Below are positions 10,830 through 21,945 of a stretch of DNA of 64,000 nucleotides, piece after piece. Source of the DNA: Neurospora tetrasperma FGSC 2508 (taxonomy: Eukaryota > Ascomycota > Sordariomycetes > Sordariales > Sordariaceae); contig NW_009799103.1 of assembly GCF_000213175.1 (NCBI RefSeq), forward strand, positions 1,624,977-1,688,976, written 5' to 3'. How positions within the stretch are numbered: position 1 is the first letter of the stretch; each line of letters opens with the position of its first letter. The notes under the pieces were generated by a model. That model was not told where the DNA came from. It saw nothing but the letters and a program-made list of their open reading frames with translations, and did no database searches. The position numbers and the translations under genes were made by a program.

Positions 10830-12343
10830 CTCTGAAAGTATGTTTGAACGTGATCGAATCATGGTATAATCATCCAGCCGATGGGGAGTTCATGGCTTCA
10901 GCTCCTCCTGGAACGATGGTTTGTGGCCATCTTGGTGGAGGAGGTAAGTGGTCTGTACCCTGGTGTTGAGAGTCTGTCTGCTTGCTTGAGGGTGTTAGTA
11001 TATCAACACCATAGGGGAGAGGAGACAGATGAAGCCCGAACAAGCTTGGTGATACTTGCGTGTTGGTATTGCTGGTAGTCCTTGGAACGAAGACAGAGGT
11101 TGTTCGTTGATTCTGACGATGGGAAGAAGATGGAAAAGAAGAGAAAAGGCAGGCCTTGTGTAGGGGAGCAGTTGCCCTATTTATCGTTACTTGAGGTAAG
11201 GTAAGCGAGGTGGGTGCACATGTACATACGCGACTCCTCCTGCTCCCGGTTCAGTTCCCTTCGAGCTGCATCCCGTCCCCTCGCCTCGCTTGCATCCTTT
11301 TGCCCCTCTTGCCCCTCTTTCTTTCCAACACTGCATCGTACACTGAAGTATGCGTGTTATCTGAACATGCCACACCTTCCATCATCCCATGCATCCTCAC
11401 CACGAATGGTTATCTCGCCTTCCTGTTCCCCTCCTTTGCCCAAGTTTCACGACATCGGCGATCCTCCGATCATGACCTAATATCAGTCCGAGACCATCAA
11501 ATCGTTTTCAGTCGTCGAAGCTATCAAGATAGTTACCCCTCTTCATCTTGCCCGTGTCCAACAAAGGTTCGCTTGTTATCTCGATCCTCGACAGTGCGCG
11601 GCTTACGAACATCAATGCGTGAGCGGAACACCCCACTCTCGGTGCCGGATGGACTCGCTGATGGCGTGAACATGAGGAAAGCAAAAATGAATGAACCGGC
11701 TAACTACGCTCAGCTACGGTACAATATCAATTGAGGTCGCAATTTCAAGCAAGAGCTGCAGCTCGCCAATGATAGCGTTGGATGGATGGTACCACCGTTA
11801 ACGTGTGACAAAGTCCGACACCTTGCCGACGCCGAGAACTTTAACGGCCCGAACGTTCCCTTCCCCTTCTTGGCTACACTACTAGTAAACACGGAACTAC
11901 CCGCCCACCACAGTGAGCAAACAAAAGACTCACGAAAAGATGGTAGGTATTACGGTCCGTCCTACACTACACTACTATGTAACAAGCAGCATCATGATAA
12001 CATCACAGCCAGACGTTGACTTTGCCGACAGACATTTTTCGTTTCTCGTCATGTTTTCCATACAGCCGTATCCCCACAATTCTACCATCCATCCATCCAT
12101 GACTAACACGCTTGCTTTGTCTGCATGGTCCCTCGCTTCGCCTCACTTCTTAATAACAGAAACAGGAAACTCCCTCATCTCCATCTCATTACAACATTAT
12201 TGATATATTCGCAGACCAAATATTGGGAAATTCCTCACATCCCTTGAACCGTTATGTTTCGGTGTGGGGGTGAGTGTGCCAGTTGTGACTCAAGCGGGGC
12301 AGATCGACCTCAATAGCTCTTCCGCCGGTTTTTTGCACAAGTC
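10830..12343. other. Spacer with probable THI4 promoter
   Basis: Upstream of THI4. An A/T-rich ATAAATAG-like element on the minus strand at about 11178-11186 could be its TATA region, which would give a leader of about 500 bases. Several open frames between 11210 and 12200 have no motif or codon bias and I do not call them. Confidence 0.35.
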
Positions 12344-15300
12344 TCAACTGAGCAGAGCCATTACGATGTATCCAAATAGTCCAAGGACCACCCCAGCAGT
12401 AGAATGCCTGGCCTTCATGATCAAGCCAGGAGCACCAGCTAAAACAGGACCATAGCCTGCTCCGGCCGCCGTTGTCGGGCGAAACGGGACAGCTGTATTA
12501 GTTACCACCACCGGATCGGGGTCTGGTGTCGACGCCGGTGTTGTGGGAGTCATGGCGGGCCTATGTGAGTCACCAGTTGACACTCCTCCCTCTCCCGACC
12601 CCGGCGCTCCTGGCACTCCCGGTGGAGAGCCAGAAGGAGTAGGATCGTCAAGAGGAGGGTGAGGACCGTAAGTATATCCCGCTGGGGCATGCTCATTGCC
12701 ACCGTTACCGGGTGTGGGAGGATCGGTATGAATCGGGACAATAGCCGGTGATGTTTCCGATACTGATGCCGCCGGCCCTGGGTACCCGCCCCCTACTCCA
12801 ACAAGAGTTGACGTCGTACATTCCGACTCGCTACCAACACTTGCTGCCGGTCCTGCTGGTCGAGTCGCAATGGTTGTTGGGTTCAGCGCCGATAACCAGA
12901 CCTCGGAAGAAGGACGGCCAACACCCGGGTCCATCACTGTTACCGTTGAGGTGGCGTCTGGTTCGCCGTATGAACTGCATGCATGGCAAGGGCCTCCCGG
13001 CGTGTGACCGGGAACTGTTCCAGTGTAAATTGATGTCGTACAGGTGCTGCATGGCTGGAACGTGACGGTTACGGTAGGCTCAGTTGCCGTTGTGCACGAC
13101 GTCTATGTGAGACAAGGTCAGTTACACACGCACGTTCTTGTTCTGTATCGGTCGGTGATGCTGCAACTTACCCTAGTGACAGTGAAGGAATGATCAGACG
13201 AGGCAGGTGTTCCCATAATGCAAGGGTAGCATGGGAGGTTTGTTGCTGAAGTCTGGCAGATGGACCGGGACATGGTGGCAGTTGCTGAAGTGGTTGTTGT
13301 TGTGACTGGTACCACTGGCTGTCAGTATCAATCACTTAGAAAGACCTCTTTGGGATCATGTGGACTTACCCGTCGCCCCCTCAGGACAGACCTCGATCTC
13401 CTCAATCATGTATATGATCTCGACACCAATCCACCTATCACAAACTACCGGAGTTGCGGTCGGGAATGGACTAGTAACATCAGATCCTGAGGATATCGTG
13501 GAGCCGGTCTCAATACCACCCGATCCAGCACCAGTCGACACGGACGAAGAACTACCTCTTGTGTCCGTTCCGTTCACTGCAGCAGAAGACGGAGAGACTC
13601 CTAGTGTTGTCCCGGATACAGAACTACTACCACTCCCTGTTCCGCTCCCAGCTTGGCCTGTGGACACAGCAGAGCCTGGGTGAGTGTTGGCTGACTCTTG
13701 TGTCAAAGTCCACCCAGAGGGAAGGCCGGGCAGAGTAGTAGCTGATGCAGAACCAGATACAGATGTGGCTGTCAATGAATCCCCAGAAGATACTGATCCA
13801 GATACGGATGACCCCGAGCTCAACGATGACAGACTCATCGAGGGTGCACCAGACGCAGCATTACTGACAGGCTGTTCACTACTAATGGGCCCTGAGGGAC
13901 TCAACGTGAGCGAGCCACCCGCTCCTGAACCGCCATTGGAAGGATTGCCCGTGCCTGTCGCCCCGGGAGCTTGTGCAGACCCAGTTGCTGAACCAGAATT
14001 ACCACTTCCGCTACCATTGCCGTTGTTACTCCCACCGCCAGCTGAGATGCTGCTTGCGCCCATAGTCGCAGTACCCGATCCTGAAGCAGGGACCGGCGTA
14101 GCAGTGGCAGTGCTCAGTGAACCTGCTCCTGAGGATGAGCCTGAATTCACTGTTGTCTGACTACCGGGCACGGACGATACAGTTATTCCCGAGTAGGTGA
14201 AGGTGGCGGTTTGGTTACTGAACGGCGGGCGAGAAGACGAAAAGTGGGACGCTGACCCAGATCCAGCTCCTGCTCCGGCTCCAGCTCCAGATGACGGGCT
14301 TGCGGAGATTGGGTCTCCTGAGGCTGTTTGAGTATCCGCGCTGGTGCTGGACAAATATTGTCCAGAGTTTGTCGCAGTAACTTGGCTACTGGATGGCGGC
14401 ACTGCTCCTGGATTACCACTCGTGTCAGGTCCCTCTGTATCAGGCTCTCCACTGGCGCTGGGAATAACCGTCACTGTCGATTGAGGAGCCGTATGCGGGC
14501 CCGAACTTGAACTGGATGGAGATGATCCGTCAGGTTGAGAAGATGATGATCCCGGATTGCTGCCACCGTTACCACCACCAGTACCACCACTAACACCGGA
14601 CGACGGCTGCACACTACTTTGAGCCGAGGGTTGAGCTGTCACCGTCACCTGTCCTCGAGAGGCGCTGAGTTGATTACTAGACACGCCAGGCGAATCCGAC
14701 AACGACCCAGACCCCGAAGAGCCTGGGATGTCCGACAACGAACCTCCTCCTGGTGTCTGGGAAGACACAATCGGCTGATCGGGCGGCTGCGCCGTCACCG
14801 TGACTGGCGGTGCTCCCGACTGTGGACCAGAAGAGGAAGGAGAGCTTGGAAGCCCCCTAGAGGTAGTGCCAGATCCAGATGCTGATCCCACAGGAGAACT
14901 GCTCGCGGATCCTGTACCAAGATCAGCCGTAACTGTCTCCTGTGAGGAGGGCGCATTACTATAATTGGGTCGACCAGAGCCGGAAGCAGTGACAGTGACG
15001 GGCCCACTTGATCCGCTGAGCGCCGAATCGCCGCTTGACTGAGACGATGGGGCCGAAGAAGAATTGCCTGCCTGTGAGGGTATCGAAGACGGAGGGGGAG
15101 AGCCGCTGAGAGATGGAGGGGAAGCTGTGACGGTGACGGGTCCTGATACGGGCTGTGATGACGACGAACCCAAACTTTGTGGTGAAGTCCCGTTAGCGGA
15201 CTGAGCGGGCGGAAGAACTGTGACGGTGACTGGACCTGAACCTGATGGCGATGGTGATGGTGCGCCACCAGAGTTGGACGGAGATGATGGCTCGACGGTG

Positions 15301-16780
15301 ACGGTTCTGGGTGGTGATCCTGATGGATCTTCTGACGGGAATACAGTCACCGTTGGAGGAGGACGGGGAGGTTCAAGCGGCGAGGTACCGTTGCCGTAAG
15401 ACATACTCGAGCTGTTGCTAGGAGGAGTAACCGACGAGGGCGCAGGCAAAGGAGTTACGGTAACTGTTGGTGGAACACTCGATAGTGAGCTGGGACTGGA
15501 GGGAAACACGGTCACCGTGAGGGGATCTGTTTCCGGCCCGGTAGGACTAGGAGTGGTCGAGGTATCGATAAAGGTAAGGTTTGCTGTCACGCTGCTCGAA
15601 GGGAGCGATGCCGTGACTGTGATTACGGGCCTAGAGAAGGTTGAGTTTGCAGGCAGTGAAGTGCTCAAAGCAATTGTACTGCTGACTTGTTAGGATTCTT
15701 CCGCTGATTCTTTCGCTGTTCCGACACTACATACCTTGAGTTTGACGAGATTGTCGAACTTGGTGCGTGGCTGGTAGTCGTCGACGCAGTGTTGTCTTTG
15801 GGACGACATACTCCGGGGCTGATCATGCCATAGATGCACTTGCACGATGCCGAGCAAAGACTCTCTGGAGTGCCGTTTGCTTTGCCCTCGTCGCATTGCT
15901 CGTGGAACTTGGTGTCCGTGACATTGTTTCCGCACCCAACGGGAGTTGCTCCACGCGCAATTATGTACGGAATGCCCACGGTGCCGTCAGCAAACTCCTG
16001 CTGCCCCGGACCAGAAGCGTTCACGGCCACAGCCAGCGCGTTGAAGCCACCGGACCCGTCCCGAGGATAGTCCGAGAACACCTCATGGACACTGCAGTTC
16101 CAGTCGCTTGCTATGCCGTCGTTCAGCGAGTTCATGACGTCGGACGTGGCCACAAGATGGGCGTCGTTCAGACACGGGTGACTGAGGTTGCCCCGGACCT
16201 GGAAATTTCCGATCTCGGACAGAGACTGGACAGTCATCTGGCTGGAGTTACTCTGATAATAGCACGAGAGTGACAAGTACATGCCTGTGCCATTCTTGTT
16301 GCCGAGGGTGACGTGGCTAATGGCGTCCTTCATCATGGCATATGCACCGGGAAGTCCGAACCATTTGGCGTGAAAGGACGGGTCGGTGCCGATAAGAATC
16401 ATGTTTCCCGTCACGGCCGGAGACCATTCCTTTTTTGTGTCATCTAGGAACTTGATGGTGTTGAGACTGGTGTTGCAGAGGCAGTCAGGGACGATGATAG
16501 CTTTGTACTTTGCAAAATCTTCCGTGGTCATGTTGTACCATTCTGCTTCATCTTTGCAGACGTGGGCTAATTTTTTTTTTTTTCGTCAATGTTTTTTCTT
16601 CTTGAGTGTTGAAAAGCCGTCTTATGCTAGCTTGCCTCACTCACCTGATAGTCCCAGTTTGACAGTCTCATTGTACTCTGAGTATTTCAGGCCATGCATA
16701 TACGGGAACAAGACATCTTGAGCCAACGCAATGCTTGCCAGACTGGCTAGAGCCAGATGAATGATATGGGCGAGCCTCAT
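12344..16780 (-). CDS. Large secreted Ser/Thr-rich, probably GPI-anchored cell-wall protein
   Basis: Five exons whose frames close exactly: 16780-16645, 16566-15735, 15681-13370, 13314-13172, 13102-12344 (1,393 residues). The start MRLAHIIHLALASLASIALA is a signal peptide with likely cleavage after ALA. About residues 22-310 form a Cys-containing domain (DCLCNTS, MILIGTDPSFHAKWFG, CSASCKCIYG) that I do not place in a named family. Then follow about 780 residues rich in Ser, Thr, Pro and Gly, with VTVT repeated at intervals. After that come two short Cys-rich modules (CYPC, CSTCTTS, CHAC) and another Pro/Gly/Thr tail. The C-terminal hydrophobic stretch after KARHSTAG (VVLGLFGYIVMALLS) has no charged tail, as in GPI-attachment signals. 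A wall mucin or adhesin role is inferred. The acceptor of exon 4 could lie nine bases further in (after TACCAG) without changing frame. Confidence 0.82.
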
Positions 16781-19121
16781 CAGGATTTATTGGCGAAAGT
16801 TTGGTAGTGATTCTGGGGCCTAGGGAACGTAGATTGCGTGGGATAGATACGTCTATCAATTTTACTGACAGCACGTCTGAAAACGAGCGAGTGAACTCCC
16901 GGAGGGAAGGCGAAAAGAACGGGAGGAAAGGCAAGGCCGAATGAAGTTAAGTGCCAAAAAAAAAAAAAAAAAAAACACGTTTCTAGCCAAACAGAAGATG
17001 ATAGGGATGAGAGATCTTGCTATATGAGCAAAAGCAATGCGTCGAGTGAAGCATAAGATTAATGAGAGTCAAGGTAACCATGGGGTTCTGGGATCTCCAT
17101 GAAAGCAGGCCCAGGGGTAGTTGAGGTTTCGACATCTTTCACCTTGCTGACGTTCTCACCATTCCCCGGGATCTGGAGAGAAGCAGTTTAGCTCACCCAC
17201 TGTCGGCGCCGGTGGACTAAACTGCACTGACAACAACACGGTCTATATCAGGCAATATCGTGTAGCACATTCCGAGACATGACAAGGCAAGGTAGGAGGT
17301 GTAACTGTGGTTGCCGAGGAGAGGCAGAGGCAAATCAGACACACCGGAACGAGCTTGTCTGCAACGTTGGCCATGTGACGAACCACGAGATATAGCATGA
17401 AGAAAACGTTTATGCCTGCTCTGTTATCACTACTATCTATTCTGCACAGCTGTCTTGTTGTTTCAACTGTCTGCAGACCTCGGTAGTGCTATGCTTTGGA
17501 TAAAGTCACCAACTTAGAAAAACCTGAAATGCCTACAGGTAGGTAGAGGTAGGTACCTGACTCTAGCGATCCATCATCAGCCGTTCAAGATCTAAAACAC
17601 AATCAACTATTATGTATGAGATTCTCCGTGGGCTTTGAGGCACTCCCAGATCTCATGTTGTGAAGCGTGGGGCGTCGAAACACAATAGCGGAGAAATTAC
17701 GCAAGATTATCAGCCGCAGCGATACTACCGTTTGGCTGACTACTACGAGCTACATAGGTAGTAGGATGGCTTCCTTCCGCATATCAAGTACCTAGTCAGC
17801 CAGCCAGCCCGGTCTGACATGGTCGTCTTCACTTTCCCTGTTAGCATTGGGTGACGGACAGCGTGCCATCTAGCGTTACACAATTGGACGTTAGACATAC
17901 AGATATCAACCCAGTCAGTCAGTCAGATATACATATAAGCAACGTGTAGCAAGAAGGGAAAAAAAAAAAGAGAAGACAGCCAGGATCCAGGAATCAAGTG
18001 CGTGCGAGACAGATTTGTCTTGGAGTGCAATTTTATCTCTGTCCTACCTACTTACCTTATTCTACTCCCTTTTCACGCTTTTCACCCTCTCTCTGTAAGT
18101 TGTATGCTTAATAGGCGATTTTTAAACCCCCCGGAGTACCTACTAGAGCAGAGGCAAGATCCGAAAAAACATCAGACCAGTTCAGCGACCGACAAATATG
18201 GACGGGCATGTGTGGATGGTGGCGGGGCCAAGAGAAAATGTCTTGAACTCTCAAGTGTTTATGAATCTCAGCTGACAAAGTGTTGGAAGCAAGCACCCGT
18301 TCAGCGTTTAGGCGGGGCGGCGGAGAGGAGAAGAACCGCGAAGAATGATGCGTCATACTAGTTTCACATCTCTGTATCTTGATTTGAATATCCCGAAGTT
18401 GGGAAAGTCAGTGTGATCGAGAGTGATATTATTGGCAGCGTTCGGCCCGTTGAAAGTTTTGGAGTCTTGACGCCGGAGTGGTTTGGTTTCAGCTCTCTCT
18501 CTCGTGTCCGTGACGAGTCTGATGACTGAAGAAAGACCTCGGATATCGGCGACAGCGGGATTGGAAGGAAAGAAGTTGCAGTACTAAGCTGGAGGAGTAA
18601 GTAACCGAACTCTATGATGTCAAGGTCAATTCGGGGACGACACGGTTTCATTGGGAGAGTGAGGAGAGAGCTAACGACGAAGCGGAAGGAGTCAGGGTGA
18701 GTTGCAGACGGAGTTCAGTTCGTTGCCGTGAAAATGGCCGGCGGTTGAGTAAGTAGCCTGTAAGTACCTATCTACACTGCAGTATCTGCCAGGGTGTCGG
18801 GTGCTTGCCCGATCCAGAGATTATGTAGATGAGTACAGTACCACTATCTAGATCATATGTGCAGGAAGGCAGGAACAGTGGGATCTGTTTTTGGTCTCCT
18901 CCTGTGGGAACCCAAACCCGGCAGCTATGCCAGGGGAAATGAAGTGCTCAACAGCGGGAGGTCCAGGTTATACACAGATCCAGCACTCTTCAATCTCGTA
19001 CAGTGCCTCCCAGTCCACAGCTAGACCAGGGTCATCACTGTACCATATCCCCATTGACAGTGACCGCAACAGTCAAATTCTCGCCATTCTATTTTCACCA
19101 CCTGTTCTAGGTGACGTCTGT
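16781..19121. other. Intergenic spacer
   Basis: About 2.3 kb without a supportable gene. It has an A run at 16957-16974, an AGGTAGGTA-type motif cluster at 17538-17560 and short frames on both strands without motifs. The part next to 16780 should contain the promoter of the wall protein. Confidence 0.4.
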
Positions 19122-20265
19122 CTACTCCGAGTCCTTTCCAAAAGCCCAAGCGGGCATCTTCCTCACATCCCAAATCTCAAACGGATCCGCATCCTCCTCG
19201 CTGACCAAGACCTCAGGGTGCTTAACGCCCTCCTTCTCCAACTGAGCCTGCAACTGTGGCTGCAGCCTCTTCTTCAAAAACTTCCTCTCGCTGTTGCTGT
19301 GAAACACGGTCATGACCACTTTCCCCTTCATAGTGAGCGCCAACGCATAGTGATGCGTCATCTCGCCGGTAACAATCATATCGGCGTCGCAGTTCTTGAG
19401 CACGTCGGCCCCGCTTCCCGCACAGATGCCCACGCTCCTGATGGTCGTGACCTTCTTGTCCTTGGGTGCGGCGATCATGATGTGGTTTAGCCCGCCGAGG
19501 CCCTCGGCGTAGGCCTTGATAATGTTGCCGAGGTAGACGGGGTGGCCGAGCTCGACGAGGCGGCCGTAGCCGGAGTTGAAAAAGGCCGGGGGCAAGGAGG
19601 CGGTGATGGAGCTCGAGATGGGCTGGCAGATGCTTCGCTTGGTCTCGACGCCGTGGCCGTCGAGCATGTCGGCTAGCCAGTCGTTCATGCCACCGGGCGC
19701 GGCATCGACAGCCGTGTGAGGCGAGTAGACGGCGATGTTGGCCTGAGCGAGCTGCAGGAGGATACGCTGCTGGGGGTCGGCGAGGGTGACGGACTTGAGG
19801 CCGCGGAAGATGAAGGGGTGGTATGAGACGATGACGGAGGCGCGCTTGCGGATGGCTTCCTCGGCGACGGCCACGGTGAGGTCGTTAGTCAAGAGGACGG
19901 TTTGGGGGACGTCTTGGCCGGCAACGGCAATGTTCTCTTGGAGGAGGCCAACATTGTCCCAGGCCTTGTCGGCGAGTTGCTCGGGATAGCTGGTTACGGT
20001 CAGTATCAACCACGAAGATCAGGCAGGTGAATGAATTTGAAGTCAAAGGTACTTACAGCGCCCGCATGGCGGCAACTACCCGCTTGGTGAACTGGGGGCT
20101 TTCGAGGGTTGAGGTCATTGTGATGGTGGGGTTGATGTTTATGTTTTGACAATAACCTCTTTTAAAATATCCCGAGAGAAGGATTGATGGTTTATATGGA
20201 AGTGCGAGAGGTTTGGTAGATATTCTGGAAGTGATCCGGATAGGGATCTTGAAGACTGCACTCAT
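19122..20265 (-). CDS. NIF3/DUF34-family protein, possibly dual-targeted
   Basis: Two exons, 20265-20057 and 19989-19122, with a 67-base intron (donor GTAAGT, acceptor CCAG); frames close at ...MRAL-YPEQLADKAWDNVGLL. NIF3 proteins are dinuclear-metal proteins of unsettled function. Likely metal ligands are the histidine in VSYHPFIF near the N-terminus and that in VFHSNSERKF near the C-terminus. There are two good ATGs in frame. The upstream one (20265) adds 49 residues rich in Arg, Lys, Ser, Ile and Leu with no acidic residue, like a mitochondrial presequence (358 residues total). The second ATG at 20118 (MTSTLESPQ) gives a normal-length 309-residue protein. Which is used, or both, is not decided by sequence. 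Confidence 0.88.
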
Positions 20266-20808
20266 GAGTGTGCCCTGGGCAAGTGTTGTTGATGCTCAAA
20301 AGTGGGCAGCTCCAGGAAATTATCAATCTGTAAGGTAGTTTCGTTAGCTGGATGCATTAGGAAATGGGAGAACATCAGGTCCAAATTATTTTTCTTGTTC
20401 AAATAGGTATGAACAACATACATCTGATTTTCACTCAAACCTTTTTGTCCTCGTCAATCATCCAAGTAAAGTGTTTGTTTACAACTGAACTTGGAATCGA
20501 ATGAAGAGCTCAAGGCGGGGGAAGGTGAAGCTCCCGAGTTCCTTCGAACCTTGCAAAGCTCCCCATCTCTCCGTTTTCAACCCTAACCCTTAGTGTACTG
20601 TAGTGGAAGCTCCATGCCAAGACCTTCAATTCGCGGGGCATCTTTTTCATACTCACTTCAGGTTGCTGGTCCCTGTCAATTATTCATCGATTTTGTCTTT
20701 CTTCCTTTCACTCTTTCTGCCACAAAATAAGGTCTCCAAAGATCACTGCACTTCCTCCTACATCGGACATCAGGAACTCATCCTACCATACAATACTAGC
20801 ACACAAAA
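20266..20808. promoter_or_regulatory. Divergent promoter region of NIF3 and BolA genes
   Basis: About 540 bases between the starts of two divergent genes, with no coding sequence of its own. A shared or overlapping promoter is inferred from the arrangement. The upstream NIF3 ATG lies close to this region, so start-site variation here would decide whether the presequence is made. Confidence 0.4.
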
Positions 20809-21535
20809 ATGGCCGACAACCAAGAACCAGCAATAACCGAGGACTTCCTCTCCGCCGCCCTCAAAACGCGGCTCAATGCCACTCACGTGGAAGTAACGGA
20901 CATGTCGGGTACGTACATGCATTTCACATAACATTTTTTGTTGTCTTTTCCGTTGTTTAGGTACACTGCATAACCGTTCGTTCGGTTCCCTCCCGTTTCC
21001 CGAATCCAATATGCTGCACACACACACATACATATCGAGGACCTACCTCTACTCTGTACTCACCTACCTTCCCGCACCCTTACCCTGACGTCATGTCACG
21101 GACGGTGGTCCGGAGTCTCAATGAACAATCTGATAAGATCTTGCCATTCCCTCCCTCCCCCAACCACACACCATTATCACCCTCCCTTTTCTGCTTGCTT
21201 CCCTCCATCACCCCATCATCCCTTCGGCCCCCCCCCCCCCAGAATCAAGTATACTAAACTAAGCTCCACCTCCCTATCCAAAAAATAAAGGCGGTTGCGG
21301 CGCCTCCTTCACCTCTCTCATCGTCTCTCCGGACTTTGTCGGCAAGAACTCGCTCAAGCGGCACCGGCTCGTCAACGCCGCGCTCAAGGATGAAATTGCG
21401 CGGATTCACGCGTGGAGCGCAAAGTGCCAGACCCCCGACGAGTACGCAAAAGAAAAGGCGGCGACGGGCGGGAACGACGGCCCGCCCATGGACGGGACGA
21501 ATGCTCAGGGCAAGGTGGAGGGTGTGACCGAGTGA
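20809..21535 (+). CDS. BolA-like protein
   Basis: Two exons, 20809-20908 and 21291-21535, giving 114 residues. The junction recreates the family hallmark: ...VEVTDMSG-GCGASFTSLIVSPDFVGK..., where the invariant Cys in SGGCG and the later HRLVNAAL with its conserved histidine are the usual Fe-S or glutaredoxin-contacting positions. BolA proteins pair with monothiol glutaredoxins in iron sensing or Fe-S transfer. There is no obvious presequence, so this looks like the cytosolic/nuclear BolA2-type paralogue. The tail after AKCQTPDEY is Gly/Asp-rich. The intron is about 382 bases, long for this genome, contains a run of about 12 C, and uses GTACGT and AAG. Confidence 0.87.
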
Positions 21536-21945
21536 TGTTGAAAGGAGGGAAAAGGGAGAAGGTTCGGATCTGATCAAGGGAACCAGAAAGGAAAGGAAGG
21601 GGAAGGAAAGAAAAGTGAGGTGGTAGTCCAGGAGGAAAATCTTGCTGTAGTGGTGGTGTACCTGGATGGGCATAAACAGCGCGTATTGCCCAAAAAGGGC
21701 GGCGTGTAGTCTCGTGGGAGACTTATGAAGCAAGGGTGGAAGATGGGAAGGAATGACAGAAAACGAACCATGGCGATATAGTGCAATGTGCAATCCTTGC
21801 TCGGTGTATTACGTTTCTGCCTGTTATGGGACTTGATCCGCGCTGTACCTAGGATGAGAGAAAGAAACAGGAATCTGATCGGTAAATACTCGACACTCGC
21901 CTGCCCTCCATTTCTCTACGAACCATTACATTTCGGCGTGGACAA

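Noticed and set aside
11210-11734. 174-codon plus-strand frame upstream of THI4
   Set aside because: Ser/Leu/Pro/Cys low complexity from C/T-rich DNA; no motif, and it overlaps the likely THI4 promoter.
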